This document shows, one piece after another, positions 27,560 through 37,978 of a stretch of 63,869 bases of DNA (its first letter is position 1; each line of letters begins with the position of its first letter). The notes beneath the pieces were generated by a model. It saw nothing but the letters and a program-made list of their open reading frames with translations. It did not search any database and was not told the DNA's origin. The translations under genes were made by a program, and so were the position numbers. This stretch comes from Deinococcus gobiensis I-0 (GTDB lineage Bacteria; Deinococcota; Deinococci; Deinococcales; Deinococcaceae), in the NCBI RefSeq assembly GCF_000252445.1, contig NC_017790.1, forward strand, positions 808,001 through 871,869, given 5' to 3'.

Positions 27560-28239
27560 CCCTGAACGCCGAAGAACGCCGCGACCTGCGGCAACGCTAC
27601 CTGAAGGTCGACACCGCCAATGTCGCCGACATCCTCGACGAACTCGGCCACCCCGACCTGGGCCTGAGCGCCGACTTCTGGCCCATCCGCCAGCGCCTCG
27701 AAAAGATGGCGGGCTGGGCCTACACCGTCCGGGGCCAGCTCACCCCCTACCCCGGCACCGGGGACCCCCGCAAGATGGAGGCGGTCGCCGGCATCGGCCC
27801 TGACGAGCTGAGCGTCTGGAGCGGCGGCGGGGCCGAGGGCATCTGCTTTTTCGGGGAACTCATCGCGCGCGGCATGCAGTACCGGGGCAGCGTGGGCGCG
27901 CTCGTGGACGGCGGCATCCGGGACATCGAGTGGCTCGACCGCATGGACTATCCGGTCTTCGCGCGCTACCGGACCCCGGTGCAGTCCATCGGCCGCTGGC
28001 AGGTCAACGCCTGGCAGGTGCCGGTCTACCTGCCGGGGGCGACCGCCAGACAGGTCACCGTGCGGCCCGGCGACTTCATCCTGGCGGATTTCGACGGGGC
28101 CATCGTCATTCCGGCCGAGCTGGCCGCCGACGTGCTCGTCAAGGCTGAGGCCCTGACCGAGAAGGAACGCCTCATCCGCGCCGACCTGGAGGCCGGGGCC
28201 ACCCTGCCCGACGTGCTGGCGCGCTACGGGCACGTATGA
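27556..28239 (+). CDS. RraA-like protein (HMG/CHA aldolase or decarboxylase fold)
   Basis: This 227-residue protein of the RraA/4-hydroxy-4-methyl-2-oxoglutarate aldolase fold has the active-site block FFGELIARGMQYRGSVG followed by VDGGIRDIEW, the metal- and pyruvate-binding pattern. FDGAIVIPAELA lies near the C-terminus. In catabolic operons such proteins act as metal-dependent lyases on oxo acids rather than as RNase E inhibitors. A diverged paralogue occurs in the second island. Coupled by overlapping starts and stops on both sides. Confidence 0.88.
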   Translation: MTLNAEERRDLRQRYLKVDTANVADILDELGHPDLGLSADFWPIRQRLEKMAGWAYTVRGQLTPYPGTGDPRKMEAVAGIGPDELSVWSGGGAEGICFFGELIARGMQYRGSVGALVDGGIRDIEWLDRMDYPVFARYRTPVQSIGRWQVNAWQVPVYLPGATARQVTVRPGDFILADFDGAIVIPAELAADVLVKAEALTEKERLIRADLEAGATLPDVLARYGHV

Positions 28240-29014
28240 AGCTTTTCAGGACGCCGACCCCGGCGCTGGTCACGGCGGCCAGCAGCGGCCTGGGCTTCGC
28301 CACGGCCCTCGAACTGGCGCGCGAGGGCGCGGCGGTGGCGTTGTGCTCGCGTGACCTGACCCGCGCACAGGAGGCCGCCCAGGAGATCACGGCGGCCACC
28401 GGCGCGCCTGTGCTCGCCCTGGAGGCGGATGTGCGCGATCCGGCGGCCTGCACGGCCGTCGTCGAGCAGGCCGCCGAGGCGCTCGGGGGCCTGGGCATTC
28501 TGGTGTGCAACGCGGGCGGGCCGGCACCGGGCGGTTTCGAGCGTTTCGACGACGCCGCCTGGGCCGAGGCCTTCGACCTCACCCTCATGAGCACGGTGCG
28601 GCTCACCCGCGCGGCCCTGCCCCACCTGCGGGCCGGGGGCGGCCGGATCCTGACCATCGTCAGTTCCAGCGTCAGGCGGCCGCTGCCCAACCTGACCCTC
28701 TCCAACGCGCTGCGGCCCGCTGTGCAGGGCCTCATGAAGTCCCTGAGCCTCGAACTCGCGCCGGACATCGCCGTGAACTGCATCGCGCCGGGCCGGGTCC
28801 TGACCGAGCGTATCCAGGAACTCGACGAGGCGCGGGCCGCCCGCGAGGGCCGGACCTGGGAACAGGTGCGCGCCCAGACCGAGCGCGAGATTCCGCTGGG
28901 CCGTCTGGGCGATCCGGCGGAGTTCGGGCGGGTGGCGGCCTTCCTGTGTTCTCCGGTGGCTTCGTACATCACGGGCAGCACCCTGCTCGTGGACGGCGGG
29001 GCGGTGACCAACCT

Positions 29015-29018
<4 letters not shown>
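28236..29018 (+). CDS. SDR-family protein without the catalytic Tyr/Lys pair
   Basis: This 260-residue short-chain dehydrogenase fold has a cofactor site ([17 protein letters not shown]), NAG in [10 protein letters not shown], the serine strand [11 protein letters not shown] and the C-terminal LVDGG. At the YxxxK site the sequence is [12 protein letters not shown], so both Tyr and Lys are missing. A subgroup of SDR proteins with the LSNxLRxxVxGL pattern is widespread, so this is probably not decay. Those proteins are annotated as reductases, but the missing pair suggests different chemistry. It overlaps the M29 start. Confidence 0.87.
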
Positions 29019-30097
<1,079 letters not shown>

Positions 30098-30112
30098 GAA
30101 GACGGGGGAGGG

Positions 30113-30157
30113 GGTGTGCCCCCAGCCCCGCGCGCACGGGGGCCTGGGGAGCACACC
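30113..30157. terminator. Hairpin between convergent M29 and urease operons
   Basis: GGTGTGCCCCCAG (30113-30125) pairs with CTGGGGAGCACACC (30144-30157) with one unpaired base. It lies between the stops of the M29 gene and ureF, so it can serve both. Confidence 0.65.
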
Positions 30158-30179
30158 AGCCGTTCAGCCCTCGGGCCGC

Positions 30180-30821
30180 TCAGGTCTGGAACAGCCGGCT
30201 CTCCAGGCCGGCCTGCTCGGCCGCCGCCACGTCGAGCAGCGGCGAGAAACCGCCGAGGTCTTCCGGTGTGGCGAGCAGCGCCGCCTCTACGCAGGCCAGC
30301 GCCCCGGCCTCGCAGGCGGCGGCGCAGGCCTGGGCCTCCAGTCCCCCCAGGCGCATGAGGCGCGTGGCGGAGGTCGCGCGTCCCAGCAGCCACGCCGAGA
30401 CGTAGGCCGTGACCGCCGCCTCGCGCGTCGCCCCCAGCGCCCCCGCCAGCGCCCCGAAGGTGGTCGCGTGGTGCCGGGTGGGGCAGAGTGCACCCTCTTC
30501 GGCGGGCCACAGCGTGCGGGCCGCCCGGCGCAGGTTGACCCCGACCCGCAGGCTGGCGCGGCGCGGACCCTCGACCAGCTTGAGGTCGTCGAGCAGCGCG
30601 TCGAGGTCGCGCAGCGCTCCGGCCCCGGCCCTCCAGGCGAGCGCGCAGGCGGGCGCGTCCTGCACGCCCCAGCCGTGCGCGAGCTGCCCGCGCAGGAAGG
30701 CGGTCAGGTCGGCGGCGCCGCCGACCTCGCCCCGGGTGGTGAGGGTTTCCAGGCCGTCGCTGAAAGCGTAGGCCCCTGCCGGAAAGGCGGAGTCGCACAG
30801 TTGCAGCAGGCGCAGGTTCAC
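30180..30821 (-). CDS. ureF: Urease accessory protein UreF
   Basis: This 213-residue UreF acts in the UreD-UreF-UreG complex that loads nickel and CO2 into urease. The family start LRLLQLCDSAFPAGAYAFSDGLE is intact, as are the mostly helical body and the central RLMRLGG. GTG start shares GTGA with the ureE stop. It is the last gene of the minus-strand urease operon, and its partners ureG and ureD are on the opposite strand at 35-36.6 kb. Confidence 0.92.
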   Translation of the reverse strand: MNLRLLQLCDSAFPAGAYAFSDGLETLTTRGEVGGAADLTAFLRGQLAHGWGVQDAPACALAWRAGAGALRDLDALLDDLKLVEGPRRASLRVGVNLRRAARTLWPAEEGALCPTRHHATTFGALAGALGATREAAVTAYVSAWLLGRATSATRLMRLGGLEAQACAAACEAGALACVEAALLATPEDLGGFSPLLDVAAAEQAGLESRLFQT

Positions 30822-31267
30822 GGCCCGGCTCCGGACGGTCCGTGTTCCCAGGAGGGCCGACCCAGAAAGGGCCGGGCCTGGCGCGTGAAGGGCACGTCCA
30901 GCCGCGTGAGCAGCAGTTCCATAGGGGCGTCCCACGGCGTCAGGAAGAGGCCTTCCCCGGCCTCCACGAAGTCCCGGTGGAGGTTGCCCACCGCGTGCGC
31001 GACCCGCGCGGCCTCGGCCAGACTGCGCGGCGCGACGGCGGCCACGTCCTCGTCAGCCGCCGCGACCACGTAGGCCACGCCCGCCCGGACCTCCAGCACC
31101 TGTCCGGGCGAGAGGACCGTGCCGGTCGGGTAGGCCAGGCGCAGCTCCTCGCCGTCGGGGGCCGTCAGGCGGCGGCGCACCCGTCGGCGGTCGGCGGCGC
31201 TCATGGAAATGGCGACCGCCTGCGTGCCGGGCGGCGGGGAATCCGGCACGCCCGGCTGCGGCAGCAC
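30818..31267 (-). CDS. ureE: Urease nickel chaperone UreE
   Basis: UreE binds nickel as a dimer and hands it to UreG. The protein has an N-terminal peptide-binding domain (RRVRRRLTAPDGEELRL, YPTGTVLSPGQVLEV) and a C-terminal metal domain (HAVGNLHRDFVEAG), which carries the conserved GN.H pattern with its His. It lacks the His-rich tail of some UreE proteins. I use the GTG at 31267. Family alignment suggests the real N-terminus may begin ten residues earlier (LTRLTGLRR) at a CTG overlapping the hypB stop (31297), which would be an unusual start codon. Confidence 0.85.
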   Translation of the reverse strand: MLPQPGVPDSPPPGTQAVAISMSAADRRRVRRRLTAPDGEELRLAYPTGTVLSPGQVLEVRAGVAYVVAAADEDVAAVAPRSLAEAARVAHAVGNLHRDFVEAGEGLFLTPWDAPMELLLTRLDVPFTRQARPFLGRPSWEHGPSGAGP

Positions 31268-31293
31268 GGCCCGGCGCAGCCCGGTCAGGCGTG

Positions 31294-31956
31294 TCAGGTC
31301 CGGTCTCCCTGCACGAAGGCGTACCACTCGTCCAGGCCGCTGCCCTTCTTGCTGCTCAGCTCGATGATCGGCACGCCGGGGCGCGCGCGGCCGATATTCT
31401 CGCGGCACAGGTCGCGGTCGAATTCGACGGCCTCGGCCAGATCGCCCTTCGTGATGACCACCACGTCGGCGGTATTGAACATGGTGGGGTATTTCAGCGG
31501 CTTGTCCTCGCCCTCGGTGGTCGAGATCAGGACCGCGCGGGCCGCCTCGCCCAGATCGTAGCTGCTCGGACATACGAGGTTGCCCACGTTCTCCAGAAAC
31601 AGCACGTCCAGCCCGGCGAGGTCGAAACGGGGCAGCACGCCCTGGACCATCGCCGCGTCGAGGTGACAGACCGTGCCGGTCACGATCTGTTCGGCCTGCG
31701 CCCCCCACTGCCGCAGCCGCGCGGCGTCGTTCTCGGTGGCGAGGTCGCCCACCGCGACCGCCATGCGCCGCGTGCCCGCGAGGTCGCGCAGCGTGCGCTC
31801 GAGCAGCGCCGTCTTGCCCGCGCCGGGGCTGCTCACGAGATTGATGGCCCGCACCCCCGCCGCCGCAAAGGCGCTGCGGTTCTCGGCGGCCGTGAGGTCG
31901 TTGGCCTTCAGGATCTTCTGCCGCACCGTGACGATGCGGGGTGTGGTGGTGGTCAT
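31294..31956 (-). CDS. hypB: Nickel GTPase HypB
   Basis: This 220-residue SIMIBI GTPase inserts nickel, classically into NiFe hydrogenase. It has Walker [16 protein letters not shown] (residues ~41-55), the metal-site VCHLDAAMV, Walker B-type DVLFLENVGNLVCP and base recognition KGDLAE. It lacks the N-terminal CxxCGC and His-rich stretches seen in other HypB proteins. No hydrogenase genes are in the window, and placement among urease genes suggests it serves urease, as HypA/HypB do in Helicobacter. It is related to but clearly distinct from UreG encoded at 35119. Confidence 0.92.
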   Translation of the reverse strand: MTTTTPRIVTVRQKILKANDLTAAENRSAFAAAGVRAINLVSSPGAGKTALLERTLRDLAGTRRMAVAVGDLATENDAARLRQWGAQAEQIVTGTVCHLDAAMVQGVLPRFDLAGLDVLFLENVGNLVCPSSYDLGEAARAVLISTTEGEDKPLKYPTMFNTADVVVITKGDLAEAVEFDRDLCRENIGRARPGVPIIELSSKKGSGLDEWYAFVQGDRT

Positions 31957-31969
31957 CGTTTCTCCTCGG

Positions 31970-32311
31970 TCATGCCAGTTCCAGTTCGTCGAGTTCCAGT
32001 TCGTCGCCTTCCAGCAGCCGGGGCGTCGGCGCGCCGCACAGCGGGCAGCTCAGCCCACGCGCGACCTCCAGCGTCACCGGGCCGTGCTGCGGGCACTCGC
32101 CCACCCCCGGCACGGCCACGACCGTCAGCCGCGCCCCGGCCAGCGGCGTGCCCTCGGCGGCGGCGGGAAAGGCGGCGGCCAGGGCGGCGGGAACCACACT
32201 CGACCACGCGCCGATCCGCACGGTCAGGGCGGTGGCCCGCGCCGCGCCATGTTCGCGCAGCACGTCCCCGGCGACCTCGATCAAGGCCAGAGCGACAGAG
32301 GACTCGTGCAT
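31970..32311 (-). CDS. hypA: Nickel chaperone HypA
   Basis: This 113-residue HypA keeps the nickel-binding N-terminus MHE (the start is therefore ATG 32311, not the upstream GTG). The structural zinc site is unusual: instead of two CxxC pairs it has Cys73-x2-His76 (CPQH) and Cys89-x2-Cys92 (CPLC). The C-terminal tail is acidic (EGDELELDELELA). It works with HypB in nickel delivery. It is two bases after a 29-codon ORF and 13 bases before hypB. Confidence 0.9.
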   Translation of the reverse strand: MHESSVALALIEVAGDVLREHGAARATALTVRIGAWSSVVPAALAAAFPAAAEGTPLAGARLTVVAVPGVGECPQHGPVTLEVARGLSCPLCGAPTPRLLEGDELELDELELA

Positions 32312-32312
32312 G

Positions 32313-32402
32313 TCAGGCCCGCCCACGCGGCTGGGTCGCCAGCACGTCCAGCGCGTCGAGGTCGCCGGGCAGGGCCGGGCGCGACATCAGGGGAGGGGTC
32401 AA
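32313..32402 (-). CDS. Possible 29-residue protein between ureC and hypA
   Basis: A TTG start behind GGAGG, 15 bases downstream of the ureC stop, opens a 29-codon frame that ends one base before the hypA ATG. Nearly every codon ends in G or C, as in neighbouring genes. The product would be a small acidic-helix peptide with a DLDALDVLATQ core. I do not recognise it. It may be a real small urease-operon protein or only a coupling frame. Confidence 0.4.
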   Translation of the reverse strand: MTPPLMSRPALPGDLDALDVLATQPRGRA

Positions 32403-32417
32403 GGGCGGGCCTCCATC

Positions 32418-34139
32418 TCAGAACAGGAAGTATTTCTGTGTGAGCGGCAGCGTCTCGGCCGGTTCGCAGGTCACCACTTCGCCGTTCACGCGCACCTCGT
32501 AGGTCTCGGGGTTGACCTCGATGTCGGGCGTCTCGGCGTTCAGGACCATGTCGCGCTTGCCGATGTCGCGCGTGTGCGACACGGCGGCGTAGCGGCGGCC
32601 CACCTCGGGCAGCGTGCCCGACTCCAGACTCGCTCCCGACACGAAATGCAGGCAGGTCGCGTCCAGGCCGCCGCCGTGCGCCGCGAACATCGGGCGCGGA
32701 TACACCGGCTGCGGTGTGGGGATGCTCGCGCCGGGGTCGCCCATCTGCGCGGCGACCACGAAGCCGCCCTTGATGACCATCGCCGTCTTGACACCGAAAA
32801 AGGCCGGTTTCCACAGGACGAGGTCGGCCAGTTTGCCCACCTCCACGCTGCCGACCTCGTGCGCGATGCCGTGCGCGACCGCCGGGTTGATGGTGTATTT
32901 GGCGACGTAGCGCCGCGCCCGCAGGTTGTCGGCCCGCCCGTCGCCCCCCAGGCCCGGAATGCCCAGCGGGCCGCGCTGCACCTTCATCTTGTGCGCCGCC
33001 TGCCACGTCCGGGAGATCACCTCGCCCACCCGGCCCATCGCCTGCGAGTCGCTGCTCATCATCGAGAACACGCCCAGGTCGTGCAGCACGTCCTCGGCGG
33101 CGATGGTCTCGGGCCGGATGCGGCTTTCGGCAAAGCTCACGTCCTCCGGGATGCGCGGCGAGAGGTGGTGGCACACCATCAGCATGTCGAGGTGCTCGTG
33201 GATGGTGTTCACCGTGAAGGGCATGGTCGGGTTGGTGGAACTGGGCAGCACGTTGGGCAGCCCCGCCACCCGGATGATGTCCGGCGCGTGCCCGCCGCCC
33301 GCGCCCTCGGTATGGAAGGTGTGGATGGTGCGCCCCGCAAAGGCCCGGATGCTGTCCTCGACGAAGCCCGACTCGTTGAGGGTATCGGTGTGGATGGCGA
33401 CCTGGATGTCGAATTCGTCGGCCACGCTCAGGGCCGCGTCGATGGCGGCGGGGGTCGTGCCCCAGTCCTCGTGTAATTTCAGGCCCAGCGCCCCGGCGCG
33501 GATCTGCTCGGCCAGGGGCGCCTTGGTGCTCGCGTTGCCCTTGCCCAGCAGCCCGAAATTCAGCGGCAGACCCGCCAGACTCTCCAGCATCCGCCGGATG
33601 TGCCACTCGCCCGGCGTGCAGGTCGTGGCCGAGGTGCCCGCCGTCGGGCCGGTGCCCCCGCCGATCATGGTGGTCACGCCCGATTCCAGCGCGGTCCAGG
33701 CCTGCTGCGGCGCGATGAAGTGGATGTGGGTGTCCACCCCCCCCGCCGTGAGGATGTGCCCCTCGCCCGCCACGATCTCGGTGCTCGCCCCGATGGTCAG
33801 CCCCGGCATGACCCCGGTCTGGATGCCGGGGTTACCTGCCTTCCCGATGGCGCAGATGCGCCCGTCCCGGACGCCCACGTCGGCCTTGACGACGCCCCAG
33901 TGGTCGAGGATGACCGCGTTCGTGATGACCAGGTCGGGCACATTCGGGTCGGCGCGCGTGGCGGTGCTGCTCTGGCCCAGGCCGTCGCGGATCACCTTGC
34001 CGCCGCCGAACTTCACCTCCTCGCCGTAGGTGGTGAGGTCGCGCTCGATCTCGACGAGCAGCGCGGTGTCGCCCAGCCGCACCCGGTCGCCGGTCGTGGG
34101 GCCGTAGAGGTCGGCGTACTGGCGGCGGGTGAGTTTCAT
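32418..34139 (-). CDS. ureC: Urease subunit alpha
   Basis: This is the catalytic subunit, which hydrolyses urea to ammonia and carbamate at a dinickel site. At 573 residues it has standard length and all key residues: His138 and His140 (DTHIHF), Lys221 for carbamylation ([10 protein letters not shown]), His250 (AIHTDT), His276 (HTFHTEG) and Asp364 (MSSDSQAMG). The active-site flap holds Cys323-His324 (VCHHLSP). The C-terminus is TQKYFLF. It is second in the minus-strand operon after the fused ureAB. It provides nitrogen from urea, possibly including urea freed by catabolism of creatinine-like compounds encoded nearby (inference). Confidence 0.97.
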   Translation of the reverse strand: MKLTRRQYADLYGPTTGDRVRLGDTALLVEIERDLTTYGEEVKFGGGKVIRDGLGQSSTATRADPNVPDLVITNAVILDHWGVVKADVGVRDGRICAIGKAGNPGIQTGVMPGLTIGASTEIVAGEGHILTAGGVDTHIHFIAPQQAWTALESGVTTMIGGGTGPTAGTSATTCTPGEWHIRRMLESLAGLPLNFGLLGKGNASTKAPLAEQIRAGALGLKLHEDWGTTPAAIDAALSVADEFDIQVAIHTDTLNESGFVEDSIRAFAGRTIHTFHTEGAGGGHAPDIIRVAGLPNVLPSSTNPTMPFTVNTIHEHLDMLMVCHHLSPRIPEDVSFAESRIRPETIAAEDVLHDLGVFSMMSSDSQAMGRVGEVISRTWQAAHKMKVQRGPLGIPGLGGDGRADNLRARRYVAKYTINPAVAHGIAHEVGSVEVGKLADLVLWKPAFFGVKTAMVIKGGFVVAAQMGDPGASIPTPQPVYPRPMFAAHGGGLDATCLHFVSGASLESGTLPEVGRRYAAVSHTRDIGKRDMVLNAETPDIEVNPETYEVRVNGEVVTCEPAETLPLTQKYFLF

Positions 34140-34194
34140 GGGGTCTCCAGGGGAAGGGGGGAGGTCGGGAGATCAGGCCGCAGGGTCGGCCCCT

Positions 34195-34878
34195 TCATTC
34201 CGCGCCCCCGAAGCCGGCCGCCCGCGCCCGTTCCAGCGCCGCCTCGCGCGCGCCGGGGGCGTCGAGGTCGCCGCCCACCAGGGCGTTCATGCCGTAGACC
34301 GTACGCTCGCCGCCCAGTGGCACGAGTTCCACCTCGCGCTCCTCGCCCGGCTCGAAACGCACGGCGGTCCCGGCGGCGATGTTCAGGCGCTGGCCGTAGG
34401 CGTCGGCGCGCGCGAAGTGCAGGGCCGCGTTCACCTCGAAGAAGTGGAAGTGGCTCCCGACCTGAATGGGCCGGTCGGCGCGGTTGGCGACCGTCAGCGT
34501 GGTCACGGGCAGGCCGGCGTTCAGTTCGATCTCGCCGTCTCCGAGCAGGTACTCGCCCGGCACGCCGCCGCCCGCGCCCCGGATGGGGTCGTGGATGGTG
34601 ACCAGCTTGGTGCCGTCGGGAAAGGTGCCCTCCACCTGGATGTCGTAGATCATCGCCGGGACGCCGTCCATCACGTCGTCGGGCGTGAGGATGGTCGTCC
34701 CCCAGCCCATCAGGTCCTCGACGCTGCGGCCCTCGCGGATGCCCTCCAGCACCTCGGCGGTGATCAGGGCGACCGCCTCGGGGTGATTGAGCTTCAGGCC
34801 GCGCGCGCGCCTTTGCCGCGCCAGCTCGGCCGCCGTGAAGATCAGCAGTTTGTCGCGCTCCCGCTCGGTCAGTTGCAT
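34195..34878 (-). CDS. ureAB: Fused urease gamma-beta subunit
   Basis: This 227-residue protein joins the gamma subunit (residues 1-100: [34 protein letters not shown], ending in the [13 protein letters not shown] region) to the beta subunit. The beta part begins [17 protein letters not shown] and has [21 protein letters not shown] and [24 protein letters not shown]. The fusion is of the Helicobacter UreA type; many bacteria have separate ureA and ureB genes. Start ATG 34878 follows GGGGAGA. The 240-base gap to the divergent ureG gene must hold promoters for both urease units, but I see no clear -35/-10 pair or nickel-regulator site there. Confidence 0.95.
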   Translation of the reverse strand: MQLTERERDKLLIFTAAELARQRRARGLKLNHPEAVALITAEVLEGIREGRSVEDLMGWGTTILTPDDVMDGVPAMIYDIQVEGTFPDGTKLVTIHDPIRGAGGGVPGEYLLGDGEIELNAGLPVTTLTVANRADRPIQVGSHFHFFEVNAALHFARADAYGQRLNIAAGTAVRFEPGEEREVELVPLGGERTVYGMNALVGGDLDAPGAREAALERARAAGFGGAE

Positions 34879-35118
34879 GAGGTCTCCCCGGCGGCCGGTC
34901 CCTGCCGGCTTTTCCGCTGCGCTCAACCTAATGGGCCCGGGCGCGCGCCGTCCTGCGCAGTTCTAAACAAGTGTCTGCCGGCCCACAGATCCGCCCTCGA
35001 TGTGCGGCCTGGCCGGGCTGCACAGACCGGGTCGCGCGCCTGCGGCGACCGCCCCCTCAGAATGGGGCGGCAGAGGCCGGGCGGCCACAGCGGCCTCCGG
35101 TCCCCCGCAAGGAGGCCC

Positions 35119-35769
35119 ATGACTCTTCCCCTGAAAATCGGCGTCGGCGGTCCGGTCGGCAGCGGCAAGACGGCGCTGCTCGAACGCCTGTGCCGCGAGC
35201 TGCGCGGACGCTACGAACTCGGCGTCATCACCAACGACATCTACACCTTCGAGGACCAGCGGATTCTGACGCAGGCGGCGGCGCTGCCCCCCGAGCGCAT
35301 CCGGGGCGTGCAGACCGGCGGGTGTCCCCACACCGCCATCCGCGAGGACTCCTCGCTGAATCAGGAAGCCGTCGAGGCCCTCCAGGCCGATTTTCCGGCA
35401 CTCGAACTGCTGCTCATCGAGTCGGGGGGCGACAACCTCGCGAGCAGCTTCTCGCCGGAACTCGTGGACGCCTGGATTTTCGTCCTCGACGTGTCGGGCG
35501 GGGAAAAGGTGCCGCGCAAGGGGGGGCCGGGCATCCGGGCCTCCGACCTGCTCGTCATCAACAAGACCGACCTCGCGCCGCTGGTGGGGGCCGACCTGGG
35601 GGTCATGGACCGCGACGCCCGCGCGCAGCGCACCGTGGGGGGCGAGGTGCGGCCCTACGTCTTTTCCGACCTGAAACGGGGCCAGGGGGTCGCCGACGTG
35701 ATCGCCTGGATCGAGCGTGACCTGCTGTTTCTGGACGTGCCGGGGCCACAGGTCGGGTTGCGGCCGTGA
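35119..35769 (+). CDS. ureG: Urease accessory GTPase UreG
   Basis: This 216-residue SIMIBI GTPase powers nickel delivery to urease. It has P-loop [17 protein letters not shown], switch [13 protein letters not shown], the metal-binding Cys-Pro-His in [13 protein letters not shown] and Walker [12 protein letters not shown]. Base recognition is NKTDLAP. ATG follows a strong AAGGAGG. It is cotranscribed with ureD, divergent from the structural genes. Confidence 0.96.
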   Translation: MTLPLKIGVGGPVGSGKTALLERLCRELRGRYELGVITNDIYTFEDQRILTQAAALPPERIRGVQTGGCPHTAIREDSSLNQEAVEALQADFPALELLLIESGGDNLASSFSPELVDAWIFVLDVSGGEKVPRKGGPGIRASDLLVINKTDLAPLVGADLGVMDRDARAQRTVGGEVRPYVFSDLKRGQGVADVIAWIERDLLFLDVPGPQVGLRP

Positions 35770-36566
35770 CCCTGACCCGCCGGACGCGCACCGGGGAGCT
35801 GCACCTGCACTTCGCCCGGCGCGGCGGCCGGACGGCGCTGCTGCGCGACCGCCAGAAAGCGCCTCTGATGGTCGTGCGGCCCTTCGAACTGCCCTGCGGC
35901 ACTCTGATGGTGTTCATCGTGAACCCGACCGGCGGCGTGCTGGGCGGGGACCACAGCGAGATCCGGGTGGAGGTCGAGCCGGGCGCGCGGGCGCTGGTCC
36001 TCACGCAGTCGGCGGCGCGCGTGCAGCCCTCGCCGGACGGGGCCGCCGCCACGCAGGACCTCCGGTTCAGGGTGGCGGCGGGCGCGCGGCTGGAATACTA
36101 CCCCGAACGCACCCTGCCCTTCGCGGGCAGCCGCCTGCGCCAGACCCTGCGCGCCGAGCTGGAACCGGGCGCCGAACTGGGTCTGAGCGAGACCCTGGCC
36201 TCGGGCCGGGTCCACAGCGGCGAGCGCCTGCGTTTCGCCGAGTACGACAGCCGCACCGAGGTCTGGCAGGGGGGGCGGCGGGTCTACCTCGACCGCCAGC
36301 GCCTCGTGCCGGGAGACGAGACCCGCGCGCCGGGCATCTGGGCGGCGCGCGACTACGCGGCGAGCGGCGTATGGGTCGGTGCGGGCGAGGTCACCGACTG
36401 GCCCGCCACAGCGGGGATCCTGGCGACCGGGCGCACGGCGGGCGGGGCCGTGTGGCTGCGCGGGGCCGCCGCGCGCGGGCCGGTGCTGGATACGGCGCTG
36501 GGCGTGGCCCGCGAGGCGCTGCGCGCCCAGCTGTTCGGCGCGCCGCCCCTGCGCGTGCGCCGCTGA
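35766..36566 (+). CDS. ureD: Urease accessory protein UreD (UreH)
   Basis: This 266-residue scaffold binds the urease apoprotein and, with UreF and UreG, opens a path for nickel. Family signatures include [24 protein letters not shown] and [49 protein letters not shown] and a long beta-helix body. GTG start overlaps ureG by four bases. A strong terminator follows within 30 bases, so ureG-ureD is a two-gene unit. Confidence 0.93.
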   Translation: MTLTRRTRTGELHLHFARRGGRTALLRDRQKAPLMVVRPFELPCGTLMVFIVNPTGGVLGGDHSEIRVEVEPGARALVLTQSAARVQPSPDGAAATQDLRFRVAAGARLEYYPERTLPFAGSRLRQTLRAELEPGAELGLSETLASGRVHSGERLRFAEYDSRTEVWQGGRRVYLDRQRLVPGDETRAPGIWAARDYAASGVWVGAGEVTDWPATAGILATGRTAGGAVWLRGAAARGPVLDTALGVAREALRAQLFGAPPLRVRR

Positions 36567-36594
36567 GAGGAGCGGAAAAAGGCGGGGCCGGGAG

Positions 36595-36630
36595 GGCGTC
36601 CCTGGCGGGCGGGGGCCGGCCAGGGACGCC
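36595..36630 (+). terminator. Perfect 12-bp terminator after ureD
   Basis: GGCGTCCCTGGC (36595-36606) and its exact complement (36619-36630) form a stem with a 12-nt loop. It ends two bases before the -35 of the next promoter, cleanly separating the urease unit from the ROK gene. Confidence 0.8.
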
Positions 36631-36632
36631 GC

Positions 36633-36661
36633 TTGACATCTCCGGGGGGGCTGACTAAGCT
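36633..36661 (+). promoter_or_regulatory. Promoter of the ROK regulator gene
   Basis: TTGACA (36633-36638) and TAAGCT (36656-36661) are 17 bases apart. This is the best -35 in the window. The start codon is ~37 bases downstream. Confidence 0.6.
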
Positions 36662-36670
36662 GGCAGGGTC

Positions 36671-36687
36671 ATTAAATTAATTAAGTA
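36671..36687. promoter_or_regulatory. AT-rich palindromic operator, probably for the ROK regulator
   Basis: ATTAAATTAATTAAGTA is strikingly AT-rich in a GC-rich genome and contains the palindrome TTAATTAA. ROK repressors such as NagC and XylR bind AT-rich inverted repeats of this kind. It lies ~10 bases after the -10, between promoter and start codon, where binding would give autorepression (inference). Confidence 0.5.
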
Positions 36688-36698
36688 AAGGAGACGAC

Positions 36699-37904
36699 AT
36701 GCGCTCCCAGAAAGTGGACCAGCGGGCCGCGCGGGTCATCCACCGCGCCATGATTCTCAACGAGCTGCGCCGTCACGGACCGCTGAGCCGGACCCAGCTC
36801 GCGCAGCGCACACAGCTCAGTACGGCCGCCGTGTCCTTTGTCACGGCCGACCTGATCGCCGAGGCGCTGCTCGTCGAGCAGTCGCAGCAGGCGAGCCGGG
36901 GCCGGGCGGTGCCGCTCGACGTGAACTACGCCGGGCACTTCGCGGTGGGGCTCAAGGTCATGGAAACCCGGCTGGAAGCGGTCCTGACCGATCTCTCGCT
37001 GCGGACCCTGGCCGGTACCACGGTCGAGTACGCCGACCACACCCCGCAGAGCGTGACCGCCGCCGCCGCGCGGGCCACCGACGACCTGCTCGCGCAGGCG
37101 GGGCTGGGGCGCGGGCGTCTGGGCGGGGTGGGGCTGGGGCTGGCGGGCAACATCGACCCGCGCAGCGGCCTGTGCATGTCCTCCTTTCGCCTGGGCTGGC
37201 GCAACGTGCCCATCACCGCGCTGATCTCGGAGGCGACCGGCGTGCCGGTCTGGGCCGACAACGACGTGAACGCCTTCGCCACCGCCGAGCGCCTGATGGG
37301 CCGGGGAAAGCACGCCCGCGACTTTCTGGTGGTCACGGTGGGGCGCGGCATCGGCTCGGGGCTGGTGCTGGGCGGCGAACTGTACCGGGGCGGCCGGGGC
37401 GGCGCGGGCGAACTGGGGCACCTGCTCTCGGAACCGGGCGGCCGTCTGTGCGAGTGCGGCAAGCGCGGCTGCCTGGAGGCCTACGCCTCCGAGCCGAGCC
37501 TCGCGCAGCGGCTGGCCGAGTCGGGGGTAGGCCTGCACGGCCCCGCCGATTTCGCCGCGCTGGTCGCGGATGGCGACCCCCGCGCCCTGGCCCTGGTGGC
37601 GGAGGCGGGCGAGCGGCTGGGGCGCGCGCTGGCGCAGGCCGCCAACCTGCTCGACCCCGAACTGATCATCGTGGGCGGCGAGGGCGTGCGCCTGGGCGAG
37701 CCGCTGTTCGCGCCGATGCGCGGGGCGCTGTACGCCCACCTGCATGCGCCGGAACCGCGCCGGTTGCCGCTGCTGGTCGAGCCCTGGGGCGACGACGCCT
37801 GGGCCTGCGGCGCCGCCGGACTGGTCGTCGAGCAGTTTTTCGGGGACCACGAGCAGGGGCCGCCCGCCCGCGCCGCGCCGCCCGCCCTGGCCGGACCCAT
37901 GTAG
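36699..37904 (+). CDS. ROK-family transcriptional repressor
   Basis: This 401-residue protein has an N-terminal winged helix (residues ~12-75: VIHRAMILNELRRHGPLSRTQLAQ, TQLSTAAVSFVTADLI) and a sugar-kinase-like ROK domain. It keeps DNDVNAFATAE, the GELGHL motif, the zinc site CECGKRGCLEAY and IIVGGEGV. It probably senses a glucose-type sugar and controls the ABC uptake operon and beta-glucosidase that follow. The C-terminus has a short Pro/Ala tail. Confidence 0.92.
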   Translation: MRSQKVDQRAARVIHRAMILNELRRHGPLSRTQLAQRTQLSTAAVSFVTADLIAEALLVEQSQQASRGRAVPLDVNYAGHFAVGLKVMETRLEAVLTDLSLRTLAGTTVEYADHTPQSVTAAAARATDDLLAQAGLGRGRLGGVGLGLAGNIDPRSGLCMSSFRLGWRNVPITALISEATGVPVWADNDVNAFATAERLMGRGKHARDFLVVTVGRGIGSGLVLGGELYRGGRGGAGELGHLLSEPGGRLCECGKRGCLEAYASEPSLAQRLAESGVGLHGPADFAALVADGDPRALALVAEAGERLGRALAQAANLLDPELIIVGGEGVRLGEPLFAPMRGALYAHLHAPEPRRLPLLVEPWGDDAWACGAAGLVVEQFFGDHEQGPPARAAPPALAGPM

Positions 37905-37978
37905 CGGCCCTCCACGTTGTCCCCCGCCCTGCCCCCTGCCTGCGCCGGAACCCGCCCTGGTTCCAAAAGGAACACCGA

